A stretch of 35,138 nucleotides of DNA from Clostridiales bacterium (GTDB lineage: Bacteria; Bacillota; Clostridia; Oscillospirales; Oscillospiraceae): positions 8,638-43,775 of the forward strand of contig JAJQEV010000033.1 in NCBI GenBank assembly GCA_021201475.1, read 5' to 3'. A model generated the notes under the pieces. The model saw only the letters and a list, made by a program, of their open reading frames with translations, did not search any database and was not told the DNA's origin. Both the position numbers and the translations under genes were made by a program. Shown here one piece after another: positions 16,370 to 23,855 of this stretch (positions are counted from its first letter, which is position 1; each line of letters begins with the position of its first letter).

Positions 16370-17802
16370 ATCAGAAGGACATACGCAGGATGCTGGCCCT
16401 GGTGGACGACCGGTATCTGGACGAGGCCCAGGACTGGCGGCCCCAGCGCCACCGGTGGCCCCGGTGGGTGGCCCTGGCCGCCTGCCTGTGCCTGGTTGTG
16501 GGGCTGGGGGGATTTGCCCTCTCCCAGTGGCGCGTGGGCAGCACCAACAGCACTGGCGACCTTGACAGTTCCGGCAGCGCCCCCACCAGCTTTAGCAGCT
16601 ACGCCGGGCCAGTCCTCCAGCTGACGTTGGGGGAGGAAACTGACGCTGTCGCCGCTCGGCGGCAGCTGACCTACAGCCTGACGCCGGGCATCTGGCGGCA
16701 GGACCTGGAGGTGGTGGACGGCTACAGCCTGACCAACGCCTCGGAGGAGGACGTGACCCTGACGGTGTACTACCCCTTCGTCGGCACTCTGGGCGACCTG
16801 GCCACTCCCTCCCTGACCCTGGACGGGGAGGAGCTGGCGGAGAACAGCCTGCTGGCCGGGGCGGTGATTTGGCATCAGGGGTCGGAGGGCGACTTGGGCG
16901 GCAATTACGCCTCGGACTGGGAGGACTATCAGGCCGCTCTGGAGGACGGCAGCTATCTGGCTCAGGCTATCGCCGGAGTGGGGGAGCTGACCGACACGGT
17001 GACGGTCTACTGGCTGCAAAACGCGGACTGCTCCGCTGCGGAGGGGGAGAACCCCACCCTCCAGTTCTCCGCCGCCATTGACCCGGAGGCCACCGCCTGC
17101 TTCTCCTACGGCATGAACGGCAGCCAGTGGGACAACGAAACCGGCATCTTTGGCTCCAGCTTCTCCGTGGACGAGGAGGACTTTGAAAGCGACAATCTCC
17201 ACTGCGTCATCCTCTGGGGGGAGGACGTGACGGACTACACCCTCCAGGGCTACGAGAACGGGGGCTGCTACGAGGGCATGGAGACGGAAGTCACCGCCAC
17301 CGTCCTCCGGGAGGAGACCACCTGGGCCGAGCTGCTCCCCCGACTGCTGGAGGACTATTTCAGCCGGAACCCGCTGGAGGGCGGGGCCTCGGAAGAATTG
17401 GTGGCGGAGGCTACCGCACAGTGGATCGCGGAGAACCGCTGGGCAGTGGGGATGCTGGACTACGACGGCATAAGCGAGATACTCAACGGAGCCCGGGTGT
17501 TCTGGCTGGAGGCGGAGGTCACGATTCCCGCCGGGGAGACGGTGACGCTGGAGGCCCACCTGACCCAGACCGCCAGCTACAACTACGCGGACTACTCCGA
17601 CAGCCTCCTGGGCTATGACCTGCTGCTGGAGGCGGGCAGCAATCTCACCGTCACTGAAACCGCCGTCACCCTGGCCACCCCATACGGTACCCAGGATTGG
17701 GACATTTACGCCCAGAATTACGGCTTCGACCTGGAGAATGGCGTCTCCACCGTCACCCTGGATGGGGAAGAAGTTCACTACTATCTGGAATTGAATCCGT
17801 AA
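16366..17802 (+). CDS. Membrane-anchored protein, probable anti-sigma/sensor partner of unknown family
   Basis: The product is 478 residues. A short cytoplasmic N terminus (1-31, MNQKDIRRMLALVDDRYLDEA...) is followed by one transmembrane helix (about 33-53, WVALAACLCLVVGLGGFAL). A large acidic extracellular region of about 425 residues follows. The ectodomain is rich in beta-strand-like alternation and contains DLEVVDGYSLTNASEEDVTLTVYYPF and a later IPAGETVTLEAHLTQ, both suggestive of Ig-like folds; I do not recognise the family. Overlap with the sigma gene (ATG at 16366 inside its stop) and the N-terminal cytoplasmic tail fit an anti-sigma factor whose ectodomain senses an envelope signal. 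This is inference from organisation: the cytoplasmic part is short and lacks a clear zinc-binding anti-sigma motif. Confidence 0.7.
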   Translation: MNQKDIRRMLALVDDRYLDEAQDWRPQRHRWPRWVALAACLCLVVGLGGFALSQWRVGSTNSTGDLDSSGSAPTSFSSYAGPVLQLTLGEETDAVAARRQLTYSLTPGIWRQDLEVVDGYSLTNASEEDVTLTVYYPFVGTLGDLATPSLTLDGEELAENSLLAGAVIWHQGSEGDLGGNYASDWEDYQAALEDGSYLAQAIAGVGELTDTVTVYWLQNADCSAAEGENPTLQFSAAIDPEATACFSYGMNGSQWDNETGIFGSSFSVDEEDFESDNLHCVILWGEDVTDYTLQGYENGGCYEGMETEVTATVLREETTWAELLPRLLEDYFSRNPLEGGASEELVAEATAQWIAENRWAVGMLDYDGISEILNGARVFWLEAEVTIPAGETVTLEAHLTQTASYNYADYSDSLLGYDLLLEAGSNLTVTETAVTLATPYGTQDWDIYAQNYGFDLENGVSTVTLDGEEVHYYLELNP

Positions 17803-17806
17803 AAAT

Positions 17807-17855
17807 AACACGCTGTTATAGAGAGCCTGACGGTTCTTTGTAGCAGCGTGTTTTC
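17807..17855 (+). terminator. Terminator after sigma/anti-sigma operon
   Basis: AACACGCTG (17807-17815) pairs with CAGCGTGTT (17844-17852), followed by TTCGTT. The loop is 28 nt, so strength is moderate. Confidence 0.6.
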
Positions 17856-17955
17856 GTTGCCTCGCCCACATCAGCCTGAAAAAAGCGTCTGTTCCGCCCA
17901 CTGTGGGTTACGTTGCCTGACGCCGCAAAAATTTAAAAAAGATTTAATTTTTATC

Positions 17956-17987
17956 TTGACAAATTCCTTGCGGGGGGGGGGTATTAT
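17956..17987 (+). promoter_or_regulatory. Promoter with a G10 tract in the spacer (phase-variation candidate)
   Basis: Consensus TTGACA lies at 17956-17961 and TATTAT (5 of 6) at 17982-17987. The 20-bp spacer contains ten consecutive G residues (17972-17981). The optimal spacer is about 17 bp, so loss of two or three G would restore a strong promoter and the present length should be weak. It drives the zinc-ribbon/lipoprotein cassette, whose first ATG is at 18036. Confidence 0.6.
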
Positions 17988-18035
17988 GATAGTGGCATTT
18001 ATTCAATGCACGATAAATATACGGAGGGGTAAACG

Positions 18036-18854
18036 ATGTTTTGTTCGAAGTGTGGGGCGCAGAACGACGACGGCGCGCGGTTTTGCGTAAAATGCGGCAA
18101 TGACCTTTTTTCTGCCAACGGGGGCGATGCCAATGCCGGAGTTGCAAATCAGAACCAGGGCGCTGCCTTCAACGGCGCGGGTTTGAAGTATACTCCCGTT
18201 GTAGGGACAGATGGAATTACCCGCAACGTTTCGGTAAAATGGTCGCCTGAGGAGTTTGACAGGATGAATCCGGCACAGCTCATTCAGGCTTTGACGGAAA
18301 TATTTCCCGTTATTGATGAGTTGACCAGTCTCGTCGATAACCAAATAAACCTTGAAAACGAATGCAAGAAGCTTGAAGCCATTAAACCAAAGGATACACC
18401 AAAATTAGCGGCAAATGTCATACTTCTCTTGGCAGCAGTGATTCTTTGCTTTGTTATAGGTTGGTTTGGCATTTTTTTGGTGATAGGTGCTCTCGTGTCT
18501 TTTGCTGCTTCTATGCTTCCAGACGCAGGAAGAAAAAAAGCACATCAGAATCGCTACGACACCACCTGCAAAGAGTTGGATGAGGCAAAACGGCGTGTGA
18601 ATGATTATATAGATCAGAATGCTCTGATTATACGGAGCGCTCACGCCGTTCTTCCTGATTATTGTTACGATGAGAATGCACTCTCGCACATATTAACATC
18701 CCTTAGAAATTATAGAGCAACATCCCTTGAAGAGGCATTGAATTTGTTTATAACCGACAAGAACGCAATGGAACAGCATCGACAGTTGCAAGGCCGGATT
18801 CATGCAATCGAATTGGCTGCGGAAAACGCCAGCAGGGCCGCAACAAATTCCTAA
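18036..18854 (+). CDS. Zinc-ribbon membrane protein, function unknown
   Basis: The product is 272 residues. The N-terminal zinc ribbon uses C3-x2-C6 and C17-x2-C20 (MFCSKCGAQN...RFCVKCG). A Gly/Asn/Ala linker (about 25-50) leads to a helical region. A hydrophobic stretch at about 124-160, probably two membrane helices, is followed by a charged, coiled-coil-like C-terminal half. SHILTSLRNYRATSLEEALNLF near the end is a pattern I have seen in other Firmicute zinc-ribbon proteins of unknown role. ACGGAGGGG at about 18020-18028 provides the ribosome site for ATG 18036. Base composition is visibly more AT-rich than the flanking genes, suggesting later acquisition. First gene of the cassette under the G-tract promoter. 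Confidence 0.8.
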   Translation: MFCSKCGAQNDDGARFCVKCGNDLFSANGGDANAGVANQNQGAAFNGAGLKYTPVVGTDGITRNVSVKWSPEEFDRMNPAQLIQALTEIFPVIDELTSLVDNQINLENECKKLEAIKPKDTPKLAANVILLLAAVILCFVIGWFGIFLVIGALVSFAASMLPDAGRKKAHQNRYDTTCKELDEAKRRVNDYIDQNALIIRSAHAVLPDYCYDENALSHILTSLRNYRATSLEEALNLFITDKNAMEQHRQLQGRIHAIELAAENASRAATNS

Positions 18855-18986
18855 TGCAGCAATTTAAGGAACCGCTAAACCAGCTTGGCCGATTGTGCTG
18901 AAAAGTTAATTTCAACAGAGCTGTAAACAATTCCGCAGGAGGTCGGCTGTCACCACAACAAATCACGTTACAAAGGAGAAATCAAT

Positions 18987-19478
18987 ATGTTTTGTACAAA
19001 TTGTGGAACGCAAAATCCAGATGAAGCACGCTTTTGCTCTGGTTGCGGATGCGACCTGCACCCGGACTGGGCGGCGAGAACGCAGCCTGCAAAGGGCGAG
19101 GCTCCCAGGTCCAACGGGCAGGAGAAGAAGGTAGAAATTAAAAGCCCGGCGTCCGCCAAAAGCGGAATGACACTGGGGATTCTTGCGATGGTTCTGGCGG
19201 GAGTTTCGATGCCGATTTGCATCTTTGCTCCGAGCATTTGCAGAATGTCCGGGCCGCTGTCCATCATTTTGAGTGTTCTGGCAATCGTGCTCAGCGCAAA
19301 GGGTTTAAACCGGGTCAACCGGAACTATCGGGAAATCGCCATGCAGAACATTGTCTACCGAGATGAATACAACAGTGCAAAATACGCTTCCTACGTCGGT
19401 ATCATCTGCGGCATCATTGCAATTTTCTTCGGCCTCATCGTGACGTATGGCAGCATAAGAGCAATGTCATGGTATTAA
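18987..19478 (+). CDS. Zinc-ribbon multi-pass membrane protein (DUF4190-like)
   Basis: The product is 163 residues. The zinc ribbon has the same cysteine spacing as the upstream gene (C3, C6, C17, C20 in MFCTNCGTQN...RFCSGCG). Three hydrophobic segments follow: about 61-85 (MTLGILAMVLAGVSMPICIF), 89-107 (PLSIILSVLAIVLSAKG) and 133-157 (YASYVGIICGIIAIFFGLIV). The small helical membrane pair resembles DUF4190-type proteins. A 132-bp gap separates it from the first zinc-ribbon gene, and AAAGGAGAA precedes ATG 18987. Function unknown; shared ribbon architecture suggests that the two proteins act together. Confidence 0.8.
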   Translation: MFCTNCGTQNPDEARFCSGCGCDLHPDWAARTQPAKGEAPRSNGQEKKVEIKSPASAKSGMTLGILAMVLAGVSMPICIFAPSICRMSGPLSIILSVLAIVLSAKGLNRVNRNYREIAMQNIVYRDEYNSAKYASYVGIICGIIAIFFGLIVTYGSIRAMSWY

Positions 19479-19541
19479 GTGCGTTCCCGCAGCGGGCGAC
19501 GCCTGGCACAGGAACTGGAAAGAGAGAATCAGGAGGTTATG

Positions 19542-20897
19542 ATGCGTAAGAAATTAGTTACCATGCTGCTCATGGCCGCTGTGATGGTTTTTGCTGTCAG
19601 CGGCTGCGGCAGCTCCAGCGGCAGCGAAACAGGCGGCACAGACGGCGAAAACGGCAGCACACAGACCGCGACGAGCGCAAACGATGCGGTTGCGGAGTTT
19701 GAAACCTGCGCAAAGGCCGGAGAATATCGGGATGCGATAGACCTCTATACTTCCGAAATTGAAGGCAGCACAAGCACCGAAAGTGAAGTGGTCAGCTTTC
19801 TTGAGGACTGGATGGTCGAAATCGCCGAAAATATCTGTGATGCGGACGGCGTCATCTCCTCCGACTATAAGGATGAGATGTATACGCTGCTGAAAATCAA
19901 TGATTCTCTGGCGCTGATCGATACCGGTGACCTGCTCCTGTTACAGTCTGGCATTGAAGACTATAACGAGGGCGATTACGAGAGCGCGGTGGTCAGTCTG
20001 AACGATATTGCAGACGACGACATCGACACAGATGCCGTTGAAACGTTCAAAGCAGTGGTCAGCGAAAAATATGTGGAGAGCGTTGTGCAGAAGGCGTGGG
20101 CCTATATTGACGCCGGAGAATATACCTCTGCGGTGGATTTGCTGAACGCAATGCAGTATACCGATGATACCGTTGAGGAAATCATGACGGAGGCCATGAC
20201 GGCCCGCTTTGAGGAGGCAATGGAAGCCGAAACGGATTTTGCGACCATAATGAGTCTGTACGAGGCCGCGTTGGATAACCGGTATATCGAGGTCAGCGCG
20301 GATATGACCGAGGTTTACGCCGCCGCGGAAACCAGCTACCGCGAGGGTGTGATTGCATCGGTGGACGACTATGTGGACAGCTTCGCATTTGGCTCTGCGC
20401 TGACGCTTCTTGACGAGGCGCTGACCGTTCTGGAAAACGACGATCAGCTTCTGGCCTGCAAGACGGAGACGGAGGAAGCCCAGGAATATTATCTGTTGCA
20501 TACAACCGTTGTGGATTTAACGGATTTGACACCGTATGATGAGTCTAATACAAGTACCGCTGGAGCCGATGATAAGGATACGGATGCGTTTGGCAACGTG
20601 TATCAGACAAATGTTCATGGTGATTGGAGTGATGGAGGATACGCTACATACAGGCTAGATGGCGTTTACGTAGAATTTACCGGCACAGTATATTCGAGAA
20701 TTGATAAGAGCAGAACTGTAAGCATTTATGGAGACGGCGTCCTTCTCTATGAAGCAACCCTTACGAAAACAGACGATCCGGTTCCGTTTTCTGTTGATAT
20801 AACAGGCGTAAGAGACTTAAAGATAGTCTTTGACGGTCAAAAAATTTATATTGGAAACCCGACCTTAACCCCCGATGGGAATGGCAGCATGGAGTAA
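19542..20897 (+). CDS. Lipoprotein with helical repeats and C-terminal NPCBM-like domain
   Basis: The product is 451 residues. The signal peptide ends in a lipobox (AVSGC, C22), so the mature protein is a lipid-anchored surface protein. A Ser/Gly-rich spacer (23-50) is followed by about 290 residues of TPR-like helices with repeated EY/SAVD-type units (GEYRDAIDLYTSEI, GDYESAVVSLNDI, GEYTSAVDLLNAM). Residues about 348-451 (AFGNVYQTNV...YRLDGVYVEFTGTVY...VDITGVRDLKIVF) match the NPCBM-type galactose-binding-like fold as I recall it. ATG 19542 is chosen for its 5-bp spacing from AGGAGG (19531-19536); an in-frame GTG at 19479 would bury the signal peptide. It follows the second zinc-ribbon gene by 63 bp and likely forms one operon with it. 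Confidence 0.8.
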   Translation: MRKKLVTMLLMAAVMVFAVSGCGSSSGSETGGTDGENGSTQTATSANDAVAEFETCAKAGEYRDAIDLYTSEIEGSTSTESEVVSFLEDWMVEIAENICDADGVISSDYKDEMYTLLKINDSLALIDTGDLLLLQSGIEDYNEGDYESAVVSLNDIADDDIDTDAVETFKAVVSEKYVESVVQKAWAYIDAGEYTSAVDLLNAMQYTDDTVEEIMTEAMTARFEEAMEAETDFATIMSLYEAALDNRYIEVSADMTEVYAAAETSYREGVIASVDDYVDSFAFGSALTLLDEALTVLENDDQLLACKTETEEAQEYYLLHTTVVDLTDLTPYDESNTSTAGADDKDTDAFGNVYQTNVHGDWSDGGYATYRLDGVYVEFTGTVYSRIDKSRTVSIYGDGVLLYEATLTKTDDPVPFSVDITGVRDLKIVFDGQKIYIGNPTLTPDGNGSME

Positions 20898-20930
20898 CAC
20901 AAAATTAGTAAAATCATCCACTGAACGGGA

Positions 20931-20980
20931 AAACGCTGATGCGGCGGAGCCTCCTCCCTGCATCAGCGTTTCTCTTTTTT
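20931..20980 (+). terminator. Terminator of the zinc-ribbon/lipoprotein cassette
   Basis: AAACGCTGATGC (20931-20942) pairs with GCATCAGCGTTT (20960-20971), followed by CTCTTTTTT. The T run overlaps the stop codon of convergent truA. Confidence 0.85.
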
Positions 20981-21716
20981 AATAATCCACCTTCATCAAA
21001 CACAGCCCCTCCGGCGGGGCGGTTGGCCCGGCCTGGCTGCGGTCCTTCGCTGCCAGGATCTCCCCCACCCGCTCCGGGGGCAGGTTGCCATAGCCCACCT
21101 CCAGCAGGGTACCCACCATGATGCGTACCATATGCTGGAGGAATCCGCTGCCGTGGACGGTGACGGTAAGGTAGCCCCCGGTTCGGACGATGTCAATGGC
21201 ATCCACCCGGCGGACGGTAGACTTCTTCATGTGGGGGTTGCCGCAAAAGCTCTTGAAATCGTGTTCCCCCACCAGGTAAGCCGCCCCCTGGCGCATGGCA
21301 TCCACGTCCGCGGACTGTTCCAGCCGGGTGACGTAGCGCCGGTCAAAAATCGGCTTCATGGGGCCGTCATAGCAGGTGTAGCGATAGGTCTTGCCCACAG
21401 CCTTATAGCGGGCGTGGAACCGCGCCGCCGCCGGGCGCACCTCCCGCACGCCGATGTCCTCCGGCAGGTAGCGGTTCAGGTAGTCCCGCACCTCCTCCGG
21501 CATCAGCGCCGTGTCCAGCCAGACGTTGGCCACCATGCCTCTGGCGTGAACCCCGGCGTCCGTCCGGCCTGCGCCGATGACCTCCACCGGCTCCCCCACC
21601 AGCCGCGCCAGCACCCCCTCCAGCTTGCCCTGAATGGTGGCCTGGCCCGGCTTATCCTCCCAGCCGTGGTAGCGGGTGCCGTCATAGAGGATGGTCAGCT
21701 TGTAATTTTGCCGCAT
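20979..21716 (-). CDS. truA: tRNA pseudouridine(38-40) synthase TruA
   Basis: The product is 245 residues, a standard TruA length. It isomerises uridines 38-40 in the tRNA anticodon stem. The catalytic aspartate lies in AGRTDAGVHARG. Other family blocks are YDGTRYHGW at the N terminus and GSGFLQHMVRIMVGTLLEVG near the C terminus. The start at 21716 (MRQNYKLT) has AGGAGC 6 bp upstream, and earlier in-frame codons have no ribosome site. The C terminus converges on the lipoprotein terminator. It is divergent from rmuC, with a 98-bp shared promoter region containing TATAAT (21750-21755). Confidence 0.93.
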   Translation of the reverse strand: MRQNYKLTILYDGTRYHGWEDKPGQATIQGKLEGVLARLVGEPVEVIGAGRTDAGVHARGMVANVWLDTALMPEEVRDYLNRYLPEDIGVREVRPAAARFHARYKAVGKTYRYTCYDGPMKPIFDRRYVTRLEQSADVDAMRQGAAYLVGEHDFKSFCGNPHMKKSTVRRVDAIDIVRTGGYLTVTVHGSGFLQHMVRIMVGTLLEVGYGNLPPERVGEILAAKDRSQAGPTAPPEGLCLMKVDY

Positions 21717-21814
21717 AAGATGCTCCTTTCCTTTTCCGGCTGCTTCTGGTATAATAGAATAGTATATCACAAAGCACGCAAAGACGTAAGCGTTTTTTCG
21801 GAAGGAGATAACCT

Positions 21815-23047
21815 ATGGAAGTTGCGATTTTCGTTCTATTGGCGGTGGTGCTGGCGGTGCAGGGGGTAACGCTGTACCAGCTCAACGTTGCCCGGCAGCA
21901 GGCCGGGGACACCGCAAAGCTGGAGCAGGCCCTTCAGGCGTCGGAGGAGCGGCAGCAGAAGCAGCTCAATGCCCTGAAGGAGGACCTTCACCTGACCCTG
22001 CAAAGCCTGTCCACCATGGGGCAGGACGCCACCGCCCGCCAACTGGTGCAGATGGAGCAGCGCCTGCAAACCCTGGAGGCCACCAACGAGGCCAAGCTGG
22101 AGGCCATCCGCCAGACCATGACCCAGAGCCTGGACCGCCAGCGGCAGGAGAACAGCCGGAAGCTGGATGAGATTCGCGGCACCGTGGACGAGCGGCTGCA
22201 AACCACCCTGGAGAAGCGCATTGCGGAGTCCTTCCAGTCGGTCAGCGCCCAGTTGGAGCAGGTCTACAAGGGCCTGGGAGAGATGAAGACCCTGGCCAGC
22301 GACGTGGGTGGCCTGAAGCAGGTGCTGTCCGGCGTCAAGACCCGGGGCATCCTGGGGGAGGTGCAGCTGGAGGGCATTTTGCAGGAGATTCTGGCCCCGG
22401 AGCAGTACGACACCAACGTGGCCACCATCCCCGGCAGCAGCAATCGGGTGGAATTCGCCATCCGCCTGCCGGGGCAGGAGGATGGCAATGTGGTCTACCT
22501 GCCCATCGACTCCAAGTTCCCCGGCGACCGGTACGCCCAACTCCAGGACGCCCAGGCCGCCGGCGACAAGGCGCAAATCGCCGCCGCCTACAAGGCCCTG
22601 GAGACGGTGCTCCGCAGCGAGGCCAAGGACATTCGGGACAAGTACCTGGAGGAGCCCTATACCACCAACTTCGGCATCATGTTCCTGCCCTTTGAGGGGC
22701 TGTACGCCGAGGCGGTGAACCGGGGCATGGTGGAGGTGCTACAGCGGGAGTACCACGTCAACATCGCCGGCCCCAGCACCATGGCGGCGCTGCTGAACGC
22801 GCTGCAAATGGGCTTCCACACCCTGGCCATCCAGAAGCGGAGCAGCGAGGTTTGGGCGGTGCTGGGGGAGGTCAAGACGGAGTTCGGCAAGTTCGAGGAC
22901 GGCCTGCTGAAAATGCAGAAGCATCTGAACCAGACCTCCAGCGACCTGGATTCCCTCATCACCACCCGCACCCGGGCCATCAACCGGAAGCTGCGTGATG
23001 TGCAGGCGCTGGACAGCCTGCCTGCCGGGGAGGAGACTCCCGATTGA
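21815..23047 (+). CDS. rmuC: RmuC-family DNA recombination protein
   Basis: The product is 410 residues. An N-terminal membrane segment (about 3-22) precedes a long coiled coil (about 35-165, Gln/Glu/Leu-rich). The RmuC domain (about 165-390) has the nuclease-like core: VEFAIRLPG, YLPIDSKFPGDRY, IRDKYLEEPYTTNFGIMFLPFEGLYAE and NIAGPSTMAALLNALQMGF. In E. coli RmuC limits inversions at short inverted repeats (family knowledge). ATG 21815 follows GGAAGGAGA. It is notable that this gene lies within a region rich in dispersed and inverted repeats. Confidence 0.92.
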   Translation: MEVAIFVLLAVVLAVQGVTLYQLNVARQQAGDTAKLEQALQASEERQQKQLNALKEDLHLTLQSLSTMGQDATARQLVQMEQRLQTLEATNEAKLEAIRQTMTQSLDRQRQENSRKLDEIRGTVDERLQTTLEKRIAESFQSVSAQLEQVYKGLGEMKTLASDVGGLKQVLSGVKTRGILGEVQLEGILQEILAPEQYDTNVATIPGSSNRVEFAIRLPGQEDGNVVYLPIDSKFPGDRYAQLQDAQAAGDKAQIAAAYKALETVLRSEAKDIRDKYLEEPYTTNFGIMFLPFEGLYAEAVNRGMVEVLQREYHVNIAGPSTMAALLNALQMGFHTLAIQKRSSEVWAVLGEVKTEFGKFEDGLLKMQKHLNQTSSDLDSLITTRTRAINRKLRDVQALDSLPAGEETPD

Positions 23048-23113
23048 ACGGCACTTCCCTTAAAATAAGCTCGATATAGAGGCTTTCCCCGGCCTTCCGC
23101 CCCCTAGTAGGAC

Positions 23114-23319
23114 GTGAAGCCTAAATCTTCATTTTTTTGTAGGGGCGACCCTCGGCCGCCCGCGAAAACCACCTGTTTATCCGAGGCGGCCAAGGGCCGC
23201 CCCTACACAGACGATTGCAAAAATTGGAACAATTTGCTCATCTGAACAGTATCACAGGCAGTTCTGTTGGTATTTTATGGCGGTTAAACAAAACAAAGTT
23301 TTAGTTTTCACGTTCTACC
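23114..23319 (+). repeat. 206-bp dispersed repeat, copy 1
   Basis: It begins GTGAAGCCTAAATCTTCA and ends TTTTCACGTTCTACC. It aligns without gaps to 28444-28649, with 27 mismatches by hand count (about 87% identity). It contains an inverted repeat, GTAGGGGCGACCCTCGGCCG with GGCCAAGGGCCGCCCCTAC, that can fold as a long hairpin. It lies 66 bp after rmuC and may also serve as its terminator. Confidence 0.85.
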
Positions 23320-23332
23320 AGGCTGACCCTGT

Positions 23333-23377
23333 TGCCAGCCAGTTCCCTTTTCAGGGGAGCTGGCTGGCAGCGGTTTT
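23333..23377 (+). terminator. Hairpin terminator in the rmuC-PTS gap
   Basis: TGCCAGCCAGTTCCC (23333-23347) pairs with GGGAGCTGGCTGGCA (23355-23369) with one G-U pair, followed by GCGGTTTT. Confidence 0.6.
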
Positions 23378-23755
23378 CAGAATCAGACGCAAAACGTAGC
23401 CAAGCACAGCCATAGGCCTGTAGCCAAACGGCAGCAAGATTGCCACTGCGGTTTCCTCAGAGGAACGGGTGGAAATTTTACCAGCCGCTATCGGCGGCAG
23501 CTCCGTGTTGCTCGTATCCGGCCGCAAGCCGGTTGCCTGATACAGGAGGATTCTTAAGCGGGTTTTGCGCAAAAATCTGCCAGCGGCATATTTTTGCAAA
23601 ATCCTAAGTCGGCTATGCTGGCGAGGACACTCCCTCCGGTTCCTTCTGCAAGCCTCATCTAAGGGAAACTCCTCACGGAATACGGCGCACACAGGATGCT
23701 TTCGGGCAATCCACCAGGATTCAGGGGAAAATCCTGCCTTTTTTTGCCGATTTCT
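23378..23755. other. Gap without a supportable gene
   Basis: No reading frame here has a ribosome site plus recognisable protein features. One imperfect hairpin of about 55 nt lies near 23545-23605, where GGGTTTTGCGCAAAAATCTGCC faces GGCATATTTTTGCAAAATCC. The rest looks like degenerate intergenic sequence. Confidence 0.5.
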
Positions 23756-23758
23756 TTC

Positions 23759-23787
23759 TTGACGGAAAGGGCAGCGGCGGTTATAAT
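23759..23787 (+). promoter_or_regulatory. Near-consensus promoter of the PTS-IIC-like gene
   Basis: TTGACG (23759-23764), a 17-bp spacer and TATAAT (23782-23787). This is 11 of 12 consensus bases with ideal spacing, 69 bp before the start codon. Confidence 0.85.
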
Positions 23788-23795
23788 TGACATAA

Positions 23796-23813
23796 CACCT
23801 GTCAAGACAGGTG
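23796..23813. promoter_or_regulatory. Palindromic operator candidate at the transcription start
   Basis: CACCTGTC-AA-GACAGGTG is an 18-bp perfect palindrome placed where transcription from the adjacent promoter should begin. A dimeric repressor bound there would block initiation. The regulator is not identifiable here. Confidence 0.55.
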
Positions 23814-23855
23814 AATAGTACTCTTCGCCGTTGGGGAAGGGAAGGAAGTAGGAGC

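Noticed and set aside
23796-23813. Palindrome read as a terminator
   Set aside because: It has no T tract and sits directly downstream of a near-consensus promoter, so an operator is more likely.
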